DNA from: JANLTP01 sp031363055
Lineage (GTDB): Bacteria; Pseudomonadota; Gammaproteobacteria; Burkholderiales; Burkholderiaceae_E
Length of the DNA stretch: 31,755 nt
Direction: 5' to 3'
NCBI GenBank assembly: GCA_031363055.1
Contig: JANLTP010000133.1
Location: forward strand, 1 to 31,755
Under the pieces are notes generated by a model, which ran no database searches, had not been told where the DNA came from, and worked only from the letters and a program-made list of their open reading frames with translations. Shown piece after piece: positions 7,562 to 16,329 of this stretch. The translations under genes and the position numbers were made by a program. Every line of letters starts with the position of its first letter. Position 1 is the stretch's first letter.

Positions 7562-8247
7562 ATCAAGGTAGCCGCGTCGAGAACCACTCGTGGTACCTCC
7601 AGCCGCTGATGCAGTTCGCTGTGGACCCGCTCGGAATGGCTGACGCTGTTGCCGAATCGCTCGCGATCAATGTAGACAAAAGTCATCGCGGCATTCAACT
7701 TCACGGTGTTCATCCGGTCGCCGTCGACCGGTCGGCTGTTCCAGCCGGCTGCTCGCATCGCTGGATAGTGTGGTGTGCCCTCGGCCTGCATTGCCAATGC
7801 GCTTCCCAATCCAGCCTGTCTGGCGACCGCAACACCGACCGACACCAGAAACGCCATCAACCCCAAGCCTCGAAATTTGGGATCGGTCGCGCCTCGGCAA
7901 ATGGTCATAGTCGGAAAATAGGTCGGCGAGACATCGGCCGAGCCTTCCAGGATCGCCTCAACCTGCTTGCGATCGCGCGCATAGGTCAGCCGTACGGTCG
8001 CGGCCAACTCACGCTTGTTGGCGACGATCAAGGTAATCGCATGAGGCAAATCATTTTCGCGACGGACGGTTCGTGGGTCCGGCAATGAGAAATAACCGGC
8101 GCTCGCGTAAGATTTCTGGCGTAGCGAGTCGACCGAAGGCGTATGAGCTGAGGTCGCAATTCCCAAAGCAAAGGGGTCGCGACTGTCAACGTCAAGCACA
8201 CGTACCGTGGGGCGCGTTTCAGCACCAATAATGGTCTTTGTGAGCAT
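7543..8247 (-). CDS. Putative GNAT-fold / N-acyl amino acid synthase-like acyltransferase
   Basis: A 234-residue protein that I do not recognise with certainty. The centre has ELAATVRLTYARD followed by a hydrophobic strand and then PKFRGLGLMAFLVSVGVAVARQAGL (about residues 122-147), which looks like the acyl-CoA-binding loop and helix of GNAT or autoinducer-synthase-like folds (RGLGL in place of the usual Q/RxxGxG/A). The later MRAAGWNSRPVDGDRMNTVKL stretch also fits such a fold. FeeM-type N-acyl amino acid synthases look broadly similar, as do other uncharacterised GNAT-like proteins. There is no signal peptide or membrane segment. It stands alone on the minus strand, convergent with the Bug gene and divergent from the EamA transporter. 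The start at 8247 is followed directly by MLTKTIIG; AGGGAACC lies about 10 nt upstream. Confidence 0.5.
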   Translation of the reverse strand: MLTKTIIGAETRPTVRVLDVDSRDPFALGIATSAHTPSVDSLRQKSYASAGYFSLPDPRTVRRENDLPHAITLIVANKRELAATVRLTYARDRKQVEAILEGSADVSPTYFPTMTICRGATDPKFRGLGLMAFLVSVGVAVARQAGLGSALAMQAEGTPHYPAMRAAGWNSRPVDGDRMNTVKLNAAMTFVYIDRERFGNSVSHSERVHSELHQRLEVPRVVLDAATLIAKARP

Positions 8248-8636
8248 TTTGAGGTTCCCTGTTGAGTGATGATTCGAATCTGCGCGCCTGCAATACCGGA
8301 CGCAGTCCGAAAGTATCGGCGTCTATCGGCCAGATTGAAACCTCATGTAAAGAAAAGAAACATGTGCTAGCTTTCAATTAATGCTGGGTGAAATAAGCAA
8401 ATCAAATGAGCAAGCAATTGCCTGAGAAATCTACACAAATCAGGTAGAAAAATGGCGGTACGCAGAGCCTGACCCCGTTGGGTGTTGCCAGCCGCTGGGA
8501 ATTCGGCTTTACTACGGCCAATCGATACTGTTTTGCCGCCCCTAATAACCTTCAATATTTTGTGGATATGTTTTCCTTGGCACATGCATCTGCGGCCTCG
8601 GCTCTTGGTTCAGCCACATGTCCTTGAGTAGTTGAG
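8248..8636. other. 389-bp intergenic gap, AT-richer than surroundings
   Basis: No convincing gene is present. From about 8340 to 8580 the base composition is clearly more AT-rich than the neighbours. A 72-codon leftward frame at 8367-8585 has no ribosome site and no recognisable domain. The region must hold the promoter of the acyltransferase-like gene and that of the EamA/CbbQ/NorD unit. Confidence 0.6.
8377..8405 (-). promoter_or_regulatory. Weak sigma70-like promoter candidate for the acyltransferase-like gene
   Basis: On the minus strand TTGATT (8405-8400) is separated by 17 nt from ATTAAT (8382-8377). Each box matches consensus at four of six positions. It would leave a leader of about 120 nt before the start at 8247. 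Confidence 0.22.
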
Positions 8637-9527
8637 TTGACGAGTCAAGCCTCGATCGGTCACTCGTTACCGCAAGCCGTGATGTTTGGGGTCGGCGCTG
8701 CCGTGGTCTTGCCCGTCATGGACGGAATGGTCAAGTCATTGGCGTCGATCTATCCGATCATCCTGATCGCCTGGTGGCGCTTTGCCATCATGTCAACCGT
8801 GCTGCTGACGCTGATCGGGCGTGGCAAGAGTTGGAGTCAATTCAAAACCAACGCACCGGGGCTGCAACTGCTTCGCGCCCTGATGGTCGTGGCGGCAACC
8901 AGTTGTTTTTATACCGGGTTGCGCCAGTTGCCCTTGGCCGAATGTACAGCCATCATGTTCTTGTCGCCGGCGTTTTCCGCTGTATTAGGCTTCTTATGGC
9001 TACGCGAACGACCGAGCCTCTTGGGTTGGATCGTCATCCTCATGAGTGTCATCGGCGTGTTGCTGGTGACCGGCCCGTTTTCCAAGCATTTCGAGGTGAC
9101 TAAATTGATCGTCATGATCGGGGCGCTGACGCATGCGCTCTTCACGCTCCTGACCCGGATGCTGGCACCGATCGATGTACCGCGCGTGACGACCTTCTGG
9201 AGTTCGCTAGGAACCTTGCTGGCGTTCAGTTTGGTGGTACCCCAGTACTGGGAAACGCCGCACAACCCCGACCACGTGTTGTTGCTGTTGTGCATCGGCT
9301 TGTTGGGTACGGTCGGGCAATTATTGTTCAGTCAGGCGTTTCGGCACGGCTATACCCATGTGATTGCGCCCCTGAGTTACCTGAGTTTGCCAACCGCTCT
9401 GCTGATTGGCCTGATCGTGTTCGGTGAGCGCATGGACATCTACTCGCTCATCGGAATCGGACTGATCCTGTTGTCAGCGGCGCTGGTGGCGCTCGGCCAT
9501 ACCACCCGGTCCAAAGTCGCGCCTTGA
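8637..9527 (+). CDS. EamA-family (DMT superfamily) transporter
   Basis: A 296-residue inner-membrane protein of the drug/metabolite transporter superfamily, EamA type, with about ten hydrophobic segments in two repeats. The first repeat opens with AVMFGVGAAVVLPVMDGMVKSLA and LIAWWRF. The end of the first half is PLAECTAIMFLSPAFSAVLGFLWLRERPSLLGWIVILMSVIGVLLV, and the second half repeats the pattern with PLSYLSLPTALLIGLIVFGERMDIYSLIGIGLILLSAALVAL. The duplicated FGER/LRER motif is typical. The start is uncertain: TTG at 8637 directly follows a stop-containing leader, and ATG at 8682 is the alternative, leaving the first segment barely intact. Its stop overlaps the start of the AAA+ ATPase gene by 4 bp. 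The exported metabolite is unknown. Confidence 0.85.
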   Translation: MTSQASIGHSLPQAVMFGVGAAVVLPVMDGMVKSLASIYPIILIAWWRFAIMSTVLLTLIGRGKSWSQFKTNAPGLQLLRALMVVAATSCFYTGLRQLPLAECTAIMFLSPAFSAVLGFLWLRERPSLLGWIVILMSVIGVLLVTGPFSKHFEVTKLIVMIGALTHALFTLLTRMLAPIDVPRVTTFWSSLGTLLAFSLVVPQYWETPHNPDHVLLLLCIGLLGTVGQLLFSQAFRHGYTHVIAPLSYLSLPTALLIGLIVFGERMDIYSLIGIGLILLSAALVALGHTTRSKVAP

Positions 9528-10363
9528 GTACGCCAACGCCCTCCAGCCGACTGATCGAGGAACCCTGGTACCTGCCACTGGCCGACGAAGTCCAGATCTT
9601 TGAAGCCGCCTACCAGGCACGATTGCCGGTATTGCTCAAGGGTCCGACCGGTTGCGGCAAGACGCGCTTTGTCGAACACATGGCCTGGCGCTTGTATCGC
9701 CAGGCCGACAGCGCGCGACAGCAACTTGAAACGCCGCTCCTGACGGTTGCCTGCCATGAGGATCTGACCGCCACCGATCTGGTCGGCCGTTATCTGCTGT
9801 CGGGCGACGCCACCGTCTGGATGGACGGGCCGCTGACGCGCGCGGTACGCAGCGGCGCGATTTGTTACCTCGACGAAGTGGTTGAGGCACGCAAGGACAC
9901 CACCGTCGTCATCCATTCTTTGACCGATCACCGGCGCGTGTTGCCGATCGAGAAGACCGGTGAATTGCTCGATGCGCATAGCGATTTTTTGCTGGTAATT
10001 TCCTACAACCCCGGCTACCAGAGCATTCAGAAGGACTTGAAGCCGTCGACGCGCCAGCGCTTTGTGAGCCTGGAATTTACCTACCCGACGGTGGCAGTTG
10101 AAGCCACCATCATCGCGCACGAAAGTGGCGTCGGCCTTGAATTTGCGCAGCGCCTGGCACTGATTGGCGAGCGCGTTCGCAGCCTTCGCGAGCAGGGTTT
10201 CGAAGTCGGCGTCAGCACTCGACTGCTGGTCTATGCCGCCCAACTGGTGGTCGGCGGTGTGGCCGCACGGCGGGCCTGCGATGTTGCGATTGCGCGTGCG
10301 ATCAGCGACGATACCGAGGTCCAGCGAGCACTGACAGAAATCGTCGACGTGTTATTGCCGTGA
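9524..10363 (+). CDS. CbbQ/NirQ/NorQ-type MoxR AAA+ ATPase
   Basis: A 279-residue AAA+ ATPase of the CbbQ/NirQ/NorQ branch of MoxR proteins, which remodel or activate metalloenzymes and Rubisco together with a VWA partner. Walker A is GPTGCGKT (40-47). Walker B is CYLDEVVEAR (about 114-123), sensor 1 lies in VISYNPGYQS, and the KPSTRQRFVSLEF stretch with its arginines follows as in CbbQ. ACHEDLTATDLVGRYLL and TVWMDGPLTRAVRSG are near-signature CbbQ sequences. It starts at TTG 9524, overlapping the transporter stop by 4 bp, and its stop overlaps the NorD-like gene by 4 bp (GTGA), so the ATPase and VWA protein are almost certainly translationally coupled. No Rubisco or nitric oxide reductase genes are near; the downstream molybdenum hydroxylase is the nearest metalloenzyme client. 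Confidence 0.9.
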   Translation: MSTPTPSSRLIEEPWYLPLADEVQIFEAAYQARLPVLLKGPTGCGKTRFVEHMAWRLYRQADSARQQLETPLLTVACHEDLTATDLVGRYLLSGDATVWMDGPLTRAVRSGAICYLDEVVEARKDTTVVIHSLTDHRRVLPIEKTGELLDAHSDFLLVISYNPGYQSIQKDLKPSTRQRFVSLEFTYPTVAVEATIIAHESGVGLEFAQRLALIGERVRSLREQGFEVGVSTRLLVYAAQLVVGGVAARRACDVAIARAISDDTEVQRALTEIVDVLLP

Positions 10364-12636
10364 CGCAAGGCAAGGTCGAATTTGCCGAGATTCAAAGGGT
10401 ATTGGCGCTGTTCACTGAAGCGATTGCCGGTCGCCCCTTGCATCTGAAGCCGCTGGACGGGCAATCGTCCAATAGCTACATCAGCCGGATAGCGACCGAC
10501 GGCCAGAGCATTCATATTCCACAGAGCGTTGCCGACTTCGTTGTGCGGCGACATAACTTCGGCGCCTATCGCGTTATTGTGTTGCATCAGATCGGCTATC
10601 TCGACAATGGCACCTTCGCGTTCAATCTGCAGGCTGCCGCGACGCGCATGAAACTGCCGGCTGCGCTGGTGCCCGGCCCCATCAATAACAGATGGCAGGA
10701 CGACGGCCGGCGGCGCGTCAACAGCGACCAGTTCGCGCCACCGAAGCCGCTTTATTCCAGGCATCAACTCGCCCTGCCACCGACACGGCCAGTGTCGGAA
10801 CTTGAGCGCTTTTTTGCAGCCTGGCGGCGACCGGATCTGATGCGGATTATCTTTGTGACCCTTGAAGATCTTCGAATTGATACGATTTTGCGCCGGCGTT
10901 ACCCCGGCGCACGCGCCGACCTCGATCGGGTGTTGGCGCACGCGCTGGCGGGTCGCCCGAATATTCGAGGCCTGCGTCCACTGGCGGGCCTCGTCGAATG
11001 TCTGGTGCAGTTTTCGCTGGCTGCCGATCGCACGGCGCTACTCGTGGGCGACGGCACGAAGCTGCGCGCAGCACTTCTGGATGCGGCTGCGCACATCACC
11101 AACGACGGCGCCCAGGTGTATGACAGCGCCCGCATCGCTATCGATATCTATCACCGGTTGGAAGCGCTGATCGGCCGACAACGCCAGCGACGCCAGCGTG
11201 AGCGCATGGCCGTCGACGGTTCAGACTCGGACGATACGGATGAGTCTATCGAGGAAGCTGACGACGCGAATGACGATAATGACGACGGCGCTGATGAATC
11301 TGGTGCACAACCCGAGGCTGGCCATAGCGATAGCGAAGCCGAGGATATTCAGGCGGCCGATGAGGACATCACCGGCTCGGGAATCGAATTTCGGGGCGAG
11401 CTGATGCCCGACCTCGTGCATCGGCAGTTGGGCGGCGGCCAGATCGGGGTGTCGCAGTCACCTGAGGCACCGAAATCCGAGACTTCCGAGTCCCCCTCGA
11501 AGCCATGGAACGGACACGAGGACTCGCCACAAAAGCTCGATCCTGCACGCTTCGCTGCGTCCAGACGAGGCTTGCCTGACGGCCCCAGAAGTTACTTGTA
11601 TGACGAATGGGATTACCTCGCCGGCGCCTATCAAAGCGCCTGGTGTCGTTTGTACGAACATCAGCTTCGCGGCAGTGACATTGAATTTATGGCTGATGTT
11701 CGGCGCCGCCATGCGCGCCTTGCCCAGCAGATCAAACGACAGTTCGGCTTGATCAAACCGGAGTCCTGGCAACGCGTGTATCGCACCAGCGATGGCGACG
11801 AGTTGGGGCTCGACAGCCTGATCGAGGCGGTGATCGATCGGCGCACCGGCCAGGCCACCGACGAGCATCTTTACGTTCGTCGCGATCGTGCCCTGCGTGA
11901 GGTGGCAGCGGCATTTCTGGTCGACATGAGCGCCTCGACCGATTTTCCGGTTCCGGATCCGGTCGCCGCGCCAGTCGCCGGGCCGGCTAACGGGACTCGT
12001 CCTGCGGCATCTTCCACCGTATCTGCTGCCGTGCCGCCCGCCGAAACCGGTCCTTATCTGTACGGTGGCTACGATGACCTGTTGCTGACCACACCCGCAG
12101 TTCCAAGGCGCCGGGTCATCGATGTCGCCAAGGAATCACTGGCGTTGATGTGCGACGCGCTGCAGACGCTGGGCGACAGCTACGCCGTTTACGGATTTTC
12201 CGGTGAGGGACGAGACAACGTCGAGTTTTATGTCGCGAAAGACTTTGACGATCGGCTGTCCGCCCAGACCTGGGGTGCATTGGCTGCCATGCAACCGCGT
12301 CGCTCCACTCGAATGGGCCCGGCAATCCGACATGCGGCCGTAAAATTGGCTCGCCAGCCGATGCGTCTGAAGGTACTGATCATTATTTCGGACGGCTATC
12401 CGCAGGACTCTGACTACGGACCAAATCGCAGCGATGATGAATATGGCATTCAAGACACTGCGCGTGCTTTGCAGGAGGCCGAGCGCTCTGGAATTTCGAC
12501 ATTCTGCATCACCATCGATCCGGCCGGTCACGACTACCTGCGCCGCATGTGCAGCGAAAATCGGTATCTCGTCATCGACGATGTAAGATCGCTGCCTGAC
12601 GAACTCACCAAGGTGTATCGCGCCTTGACGGCCTGA
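10360..12636 (+). CDS. NorD/CbbO-type VWA-domain activation protein
   Basis: A 758-residue NorD/CbbO-type protein, the von Willebrand A partner of the preceding AAA+ ATPase. The C-terminal VWA domain (about 510-757) has an intact metal-ion adhesion site: DMSAS (D522, S524, S526), T650 in RRSTRMGPAIRHA, and D678 in ISDGYPQD. The N-terminal half is helical, as in the family. A long acidic low-complexity stretch runs from about residue 286 to 340. A second insert rich in Pro and Ala (about 530-560) interrupts the VWA domain directly after the first MIDAS motif. It starts at GTG 10360 inside the ATPase stop. Role: adaptor that docks the ATPase on its client, by analogy with CbbO and NorD; the client here is inferred only. 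Confidence 0.87.
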   Translation: MTQGKVEFAEIQRVLALFTEAIAGRPLHLKPLDGQSSNSYISRIATDGQSIHIPQSVADFVVRRHNFGAYRVIVLHQIGYLDNGTFAFNLQAAATRMKLPAALVPGPINNRWQDDGRRRVNSDQFAPPKPLYSRHQLALPPTRPVSELERFFAAWRRPDLMRIIFVTLEDLRIDTILRRRYPGARADLDRVLAHALAGRPNIRGLRPLAGLVECLVQFSLAADRTALLVGDGTKLRAALLDAAAHITNDGAQVYDSARIAIDIYHRLEALIGRQRQRRQRERMAVDGSDSDDTDESIEEADDANDDNDDGADESGAQPEAGHSDSEAEDIQAADEDITGSGIEFRGELMPDLVHRQLGGGQIGVSQSPEAPKSETSESPSKPWNGHEDSPQKLDPARFAASRRGLPDGPRSYLYDEWDYLAGAYQSAWCRLYEHQLRGSDIEFMADVRRRHARLAQQIKRQFGLIKPESWQRVYRTSDGDELGLDSLIEAVIDRRTGQATDEHLYVRRDRALREVAAAFLVDMSASTDFPVPDPVAAPVAGPANGTRPAASSTVSAAVPPAETGPYLYGGYDDLLLTTPAVPRRRVIDVAKESLALMCDALQTLGDSYAVYGFSGEGRDNVEFYVAKDFDDRLSAQTWGALAAMQPRRSTRMGPAIRHAAVKLARQPMRLKVLIIISDGYPQDSDYGPNRSDDEYGIQDTARALQEAERSGISTFCITIDPAGHDYLRRMCSENRYLVIDDVRSLPDELTKVYRALTA

Positions 12637-12716
12637 GGCGCTGGTCCTCTGAGTCCGCCATTTACGAAAGCCATCGTTGAATAAGGAGCCTCGTCCGTGA
12701 TCAAGGAAAGCCGTCG

Positions 12717-13847
12717 ATGAGTCGAACCATTTACGACCAGGAACACGAGCAGTTTCGAGAGCAGGTGCGGCGATTTTTCGAGCGCGAGGTCAGCCCGCAT
12801 TACCGCGACTGGGAAAAGGCTGGTGTCACGCCGCGCGCGTTCTGGCGGCAGGCCGGTGCGGCCGGCATCTTATGCACCACCATTCCGGAGGAGTACGGCG
12901 GCGCCGGAGGCACTTTCTTGCATGCCTGCATCGTGACCGAAGAAATGGCACGAGCCGGTGCCAACCTGGGGCTGGCCGTTCATTCGGACATGGTCTCGCC
13001 CTATCTGGTTCGCTACGCCAGCGAAGCGCTCAAGCAACACCTGTTGCCGCGTCTGTGCAGTGGCGAAATCATCGGCTCGATTGCGATGACTGAGCCAGGT
13101 ACCGGCAGCGATCTGAAGAACATCCGAACCCGCGCCGTACGCGACGGTGACGACTGGATCATCAATGGCCAGAAGGTCTGGATTACCAATGGCGTGAACT
13201 GCGGCGTAGTGCTGGTCGCTTGTGTGACCAACCCCGAAGCCGGGGCCAAGGGCGTTTCGCTGATCGCCATTGAGGAAAGTGTGCCCGGCTTTTCGAAGGG
13301 CCAGCCGATGGACAAGATTGGTCTGAAAGCGCAGGACACGGCGGAATTATTTTTCGACAATGTCCGTGTTCCAGCCGGCAATCTGGTCGGCGAAGAAGGC
13401 CGCGGTTTTGTCTATTTGATGGAACAATTGGCGCAAGAGCGACTGATCATCGCGGTGCGCTGTGCAGCGATTCTCGAAGCACAATTCGAGTCGACTCGAC
13501 ACTACACCAGCGAGCGCAAGGTGTTCGGCAATCCGATTATCAGTTTCCAGAACAGTCGCTTCAAACTGGCCGATGCGAAGGCGCAGATCACCATGTTGCG
13601 CAGCTTCGTCGACGACTGCGTTCGTCAACATATGGCGGGCGGCGTCAGCGGCGAGTTGGCCGCGATGGCCAAACTGGTGGCCACCGAAATGCTCGGCAAG
13701 CAACTCGATGAATTTCTGCAACTGCATGGCGGCTACGGCTATTCGAACGAATATGGCATTGGCCGCGCCTGGGTCGATGCCCGCGTAACCCGCATTGCGG
13801 GCGGTACCTCGGAAGTGCTGAAAGACATCATCAGTCGTAATCTTTGA
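12717..13847 (+). CDS. Acyl-CoA dehydrogenase (LCAD-like catalytic site)
   Basis: A 376-residue acyl-CoA dehydrogenase. Visible family features are EYGGAGGTFLHACIVTEEMAR, IGSIAMTEPGTGSDLKNIRTRA in the FAD and substrate region, INGQKVWITNG, and LHGGYGYSNEYGIGRAWVDARV. The MCAD catalytic Glu position reads RIAGGTSEV (Gly), while E241 in AQERLIIA matches the site used by long-chain acyl-CoA dehydrogenase, so an LCAD-like arrangement is likely. The ATG at 12717 has AAGGAA about 9 nt upstream. It follows the NorD-like gene after 80 bp and precedes the CoxL-like gene by 20 bp on the same strand, so it probably belongs to the same transcript as CoxL. The substrate is unknown. Confidence 0.9.
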   Translation: MSRTIYDQEHEQFREQVRRFFEREVSPHYRDWEKAGVTPRAFWRQAGAAGILCTTIPEEYGGAGGTFLHACIVTEEMARAGANLGLAVHSDMVSPYLVRYASEALKQHLLPRLCSGEIIGSIAMTEPGTGSDLKNIRTRAVRDGDDWIINGQKVWITNGVNCGVVLVACVTNPEAGAKGVSLIAIEESVPGFSKGQPMDKIGLKAQDTAELFFDNVRVPAGNLVGEEGRGFVYLMEQLAQERLIIAVRCAAILEAQFESTRHYTSERKVFGNPIISFQNSRFKLADAKAQITMLRSFVDDCVRQHMAGGVSGELAAMAKLVATEMLGKQLDEFLQLHGGYGYSNEYGIGRAWVDARVTRIAGGTSEVLKDIISRNL

Positions 13848-13867
13848 AGAACCGCTGAGACAACATC

Positions 13868-16213
13868 ATGAGCAAGTACGGAATCGGTCAATCAGTTTCG
13901 CGTTTTGAAGACCCCAGACTGCTGCGCGGCAAGGGACGTTTTGTTGACGACATTAATTTGCCCAGGCAGGCCTTTGCCTATATTTTGCGTTCGCCGCATG
14001 CCCACGCCGTGATTCGTTCGATCGATCTGACAGCAGCGCGCAAGGCACCGGGTGTCGTCGGCATTTTTACCGGCGAGGATCTCGATCGCGATGGTCTGGG
14101 CACAATGACCGTCACCGTGCCGCGCAAGCGCCCGGATGGCTCGCCCATGTTCGCGCGAGGCCACCGCGGTCTATCGAGTGGCCACGTACGTTATGTGGGC
14201 GATCCTCTGGTATTGGTGATCGCTGAATCAGTTTTACAGGCGCGCGATGCCAGCGAATTGATCGACGTTGACTATGACATTTTGCCGGCGGTCTGCGATA
14301 CCGCCGCAGCGCTCGCGCCGGGTGCGCCTGCCGTCTGGGACGAGTGCCCGGATAACATCTCGAACGTGTTCCAGGCCGGCAACATCGAGGCGACTGCTGC
14401 CGCCTTCGCCAAGGCTGCACACATCATCAAACGCCGTTATGTCATCAGCCGGGTCTATGCACATTACCTGCAGCCGCGCGGTGTCATTGGCAGCTATGAC
14501 GAGGGCGATGAGCGCTACACCATCTACGCTGACGTCCAGTATCCGCATCGGGTGCGCAACGCATTGGCCGCCAATATTTTCAAGATTCCGGAACATCGAA
14601 TTCGCGTCATCGCCAATGACATCGGCGGTGGCTTCGGCACCAAGGGCTGGCAATATCCAGAACATCGACTGATGCCCTGGGCCGCGCGCAAGCTCGGTCG
14701 ACCGGTCAAATGGACCTGTGAGCGCAGCGAGGCCATATTGGCCGACGAACATGCGCGTGATGTCATCAGCGACGCCGAACTGGCGCTCGACGCCGATGGC
14801 AAAATACTCGGCCTGCGGGTACACAATCTGGCCAATGTCGGTGCCTATGTATCGTCTGATCGGAATCTGCTGTCGACGTTTTCGAATGTCCATACACTGT
14901 CGGGCGTCTACGCGATTGCAGCGGCGCATGTGCATGTCACTTGTGTGATGGCGAACACCAATGGTACCGCTCCCTATCGCGGCGCCGGCCGACCCGAATC
15001 GATCTTTGTCATGGAACGCCTGCTCGACGACGCCGCGCGCGAACTGGGTATCGATCGAATCGAGCTGCGCCGTAAAAATATGATTACGCCCGCGATGATG
15101 CCGTACCGCAATCCGTATGGTGTACGCTACGACTGCGGCGAGTTTGCGCGCGGCATGGAACAGGCGCTCAATGCCGCACAGTTTGCCAGTTTCGAGCAAC
15201 GGCGTATCGAGGCGAAAGCGCGCGGCCAATTGCGCGGTATTGGCATCGCCAATGCGATCGAGCGGGCCGCCTCGCCCAGTCAGCAGGAATTTGCCGAAGT
15301 ACGCTTCACACCGAGCGGCAGCGCACTGATTCTGATCGGTACCAAACACCAAGGTCAGGGTCACGAGACGATGTACAAACAAATCATCAATCAACGACTC
15401 GGACTCGACCCGTCCGAGGTGCAGTTCATTGATGGTGATACCGACCGTGTCGCCTTCGGCATGGGATCGAACGGATCGCGCTCGACGGTCATTGGCGGAT
15501 CGGCGCTCTGGAATGCATCTGGCCGGATCATTGAAAAAGGCAAAAAAATTGCAGGTCATTTGCTGGAAGCGGCCGATACCGACATCAGTTTTGTCGACGG
15601 TGAGTTTTCTGTGGTCGGCACCGATCGCAAGATCACCTTGAAGGAAGTCGCCAAGGCGGCCTTTATGCCATCACGCCTGCCGGCCGGAATTGAAGGTGGG
15701 CTCTACGAAACCGCAACCTTTGTGCCCGCCGAGGACACCTGGCCCAATGGAAGCCATGTCTGCGAGGTCGAGATTGATCCGCAAACCGGCGTGGTCAGGG
15801 TCGTCAATTACGTGGTCGCCGACGATGTCGGCAACATGGTGAATCCGGTCGGCGTCAAAGGCCAGATTCACGGCGGCGTCGCGCAGGGGCTGGGGCAAGC
15901 GCTGATGGAGCAAGTGGTCTATGACCCTGAATCCGGGCAATTGCTGTCCGGCAGCTTCATGGACTACGCCATGCCGCGTGCCGATGACATGCCGAACATG
16001 CAGGTCGAAAATAACGCCGTACCGACGCAGTTGAATCCGCTCGGCGCCAAGGGTGCTGGCGAGGCCGGAACGGTCGGCGCCCTGTCTTCGGTGATCAACG
16101 CGGTCATCGACGCACTGGCGCCGCTCGGTGTGACTACCATTGAAATGCCGGCGACTGCGGAAAAAATCTGGACCGCAATTCAGAATGCGCACCAGGGGAA
16201 AAGTGCGGCCTGA
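13868..16213 (+). CDS. Xanthine dehydrogenase-family Mo-binding subunit (CoxL-like, form II)
   Basis: A 781-residue molybdopterin-cytosine-dinucleotide-binding large subunit of the xanthine dehydrogenase/CO dehydrogenase family. It begins with GIGQSVSRFEDPRLLRGKG, typical of CoxL-type proteins. GGGFGTK (about 252-258) is the cofactor-binding loop. The active-site loop reads PYRGAGR (369-375), the form II version, not the CSFR loop of true CO dehydrogenase. The catalytic base is E732 in GAGEAGT. Length is normal. It would hydroxylate an aldehyde, N-heterocycle or related carbon centre. No [2Fe-2S] or FAD subunit gene flanks it, so partners must be elsewhere or this gene is an orphan. The upstream AAA+/VWA pair could act in maturation like CoxD and CoxE. 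Aldehyde oxidase or isoquinoline oxidoreductase-type function are alternatives. Confidence 0.88.
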   Translation: MSKYGIGQSVSRFEDPRLLRGKGRFVDDINLPRQAFAYILRSPHAHAVIRSIDLTAARKAPGVVGIFTGEDLDRDGLGTMTVTVPRKRPDGSPMFARGHRGLSSGHVRYVGDPLVLVIAESVLQARDASELIDVDYDILPAVCDTAAALAPGAPAVWDECPDNISNVFQAGNIEATAAAFAKAAHIIKRRYVISRVYAHYLQPRGVIGSYDEGDERYTIYADVQYPHRVRNALAANIFKIPEHRIRVIANDIGGGFGTKGWQYPEHRLMPWAARKLGRPVKWTCERSEAILADEHARDVISDAELALDADGKILGLRVHNLANVGAYVSSDRNLLSTFSNVHTLSGVYAIAAAHVHVTCVMANTNGTAPYRGAGRPESIFVMERLLDDAARELGIDRIELRRKNMITPAMMPYRNPYGVRYDCGEFARGMEQALNAAQFASFEQRRIEAKARGQLRGIGIANAIERAASPSQQEFAEVRFTPSGSALILIGTKHQGQGHETMYKQIINQRLGLDPSEVQFIDGDTDRVAFGMGSNGSRSTVIGGSALWNASGRIIEKGKKIAGHLLEAADTDISFVDGEFSVVGTDRKITLKEVAKAAFMPSRLPAGIEGGLYETATFVPAEDTWPNGSHVCEVEIDPQTGVVRVVNYVVADDVGNMVNPVGVKGQIHGGVAQGLGQALMEQVVYDPESGQLLSGSFMDYAMPRADDMPNMQVENNAVPTQLNPLGAKGAGEAGTVGALSSVINAVIDALAPLGVTTIEMPATAEKIWTAIQNAHQGKSAA

Positions 16214-16329
16214 CGCTGGCACTGCGAAGCGGCCTTCGGAAAAGCCCGAGGTCGGGTTTGCTGGAATAAAAAACGCTGTCTTTCAGGGTGAATCGGTCCA
16301 GGAACCCGATATTCGGTGCGGGTTTCTCT

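Noticed and set aside
8367..8585. 72-codon leftward frame in the AT-rich gap
   Set aside because: No ribosome site, no similarity I recognise, and codon content unlike the neighbours.
9440..10941. Two minus-strand frames opposite the AAA+ ATPase and VWA genes
   Set aside because: Both are shadows of well supported coding sequence on the plus strand.
14234..15559. 441-codon open frame on the minus strand
   Set aside because: It lies wholly opposite the CoxL-like gene, which has clear family motifs, and shows no recognisable domain. High GC leaves such antisense frames open.
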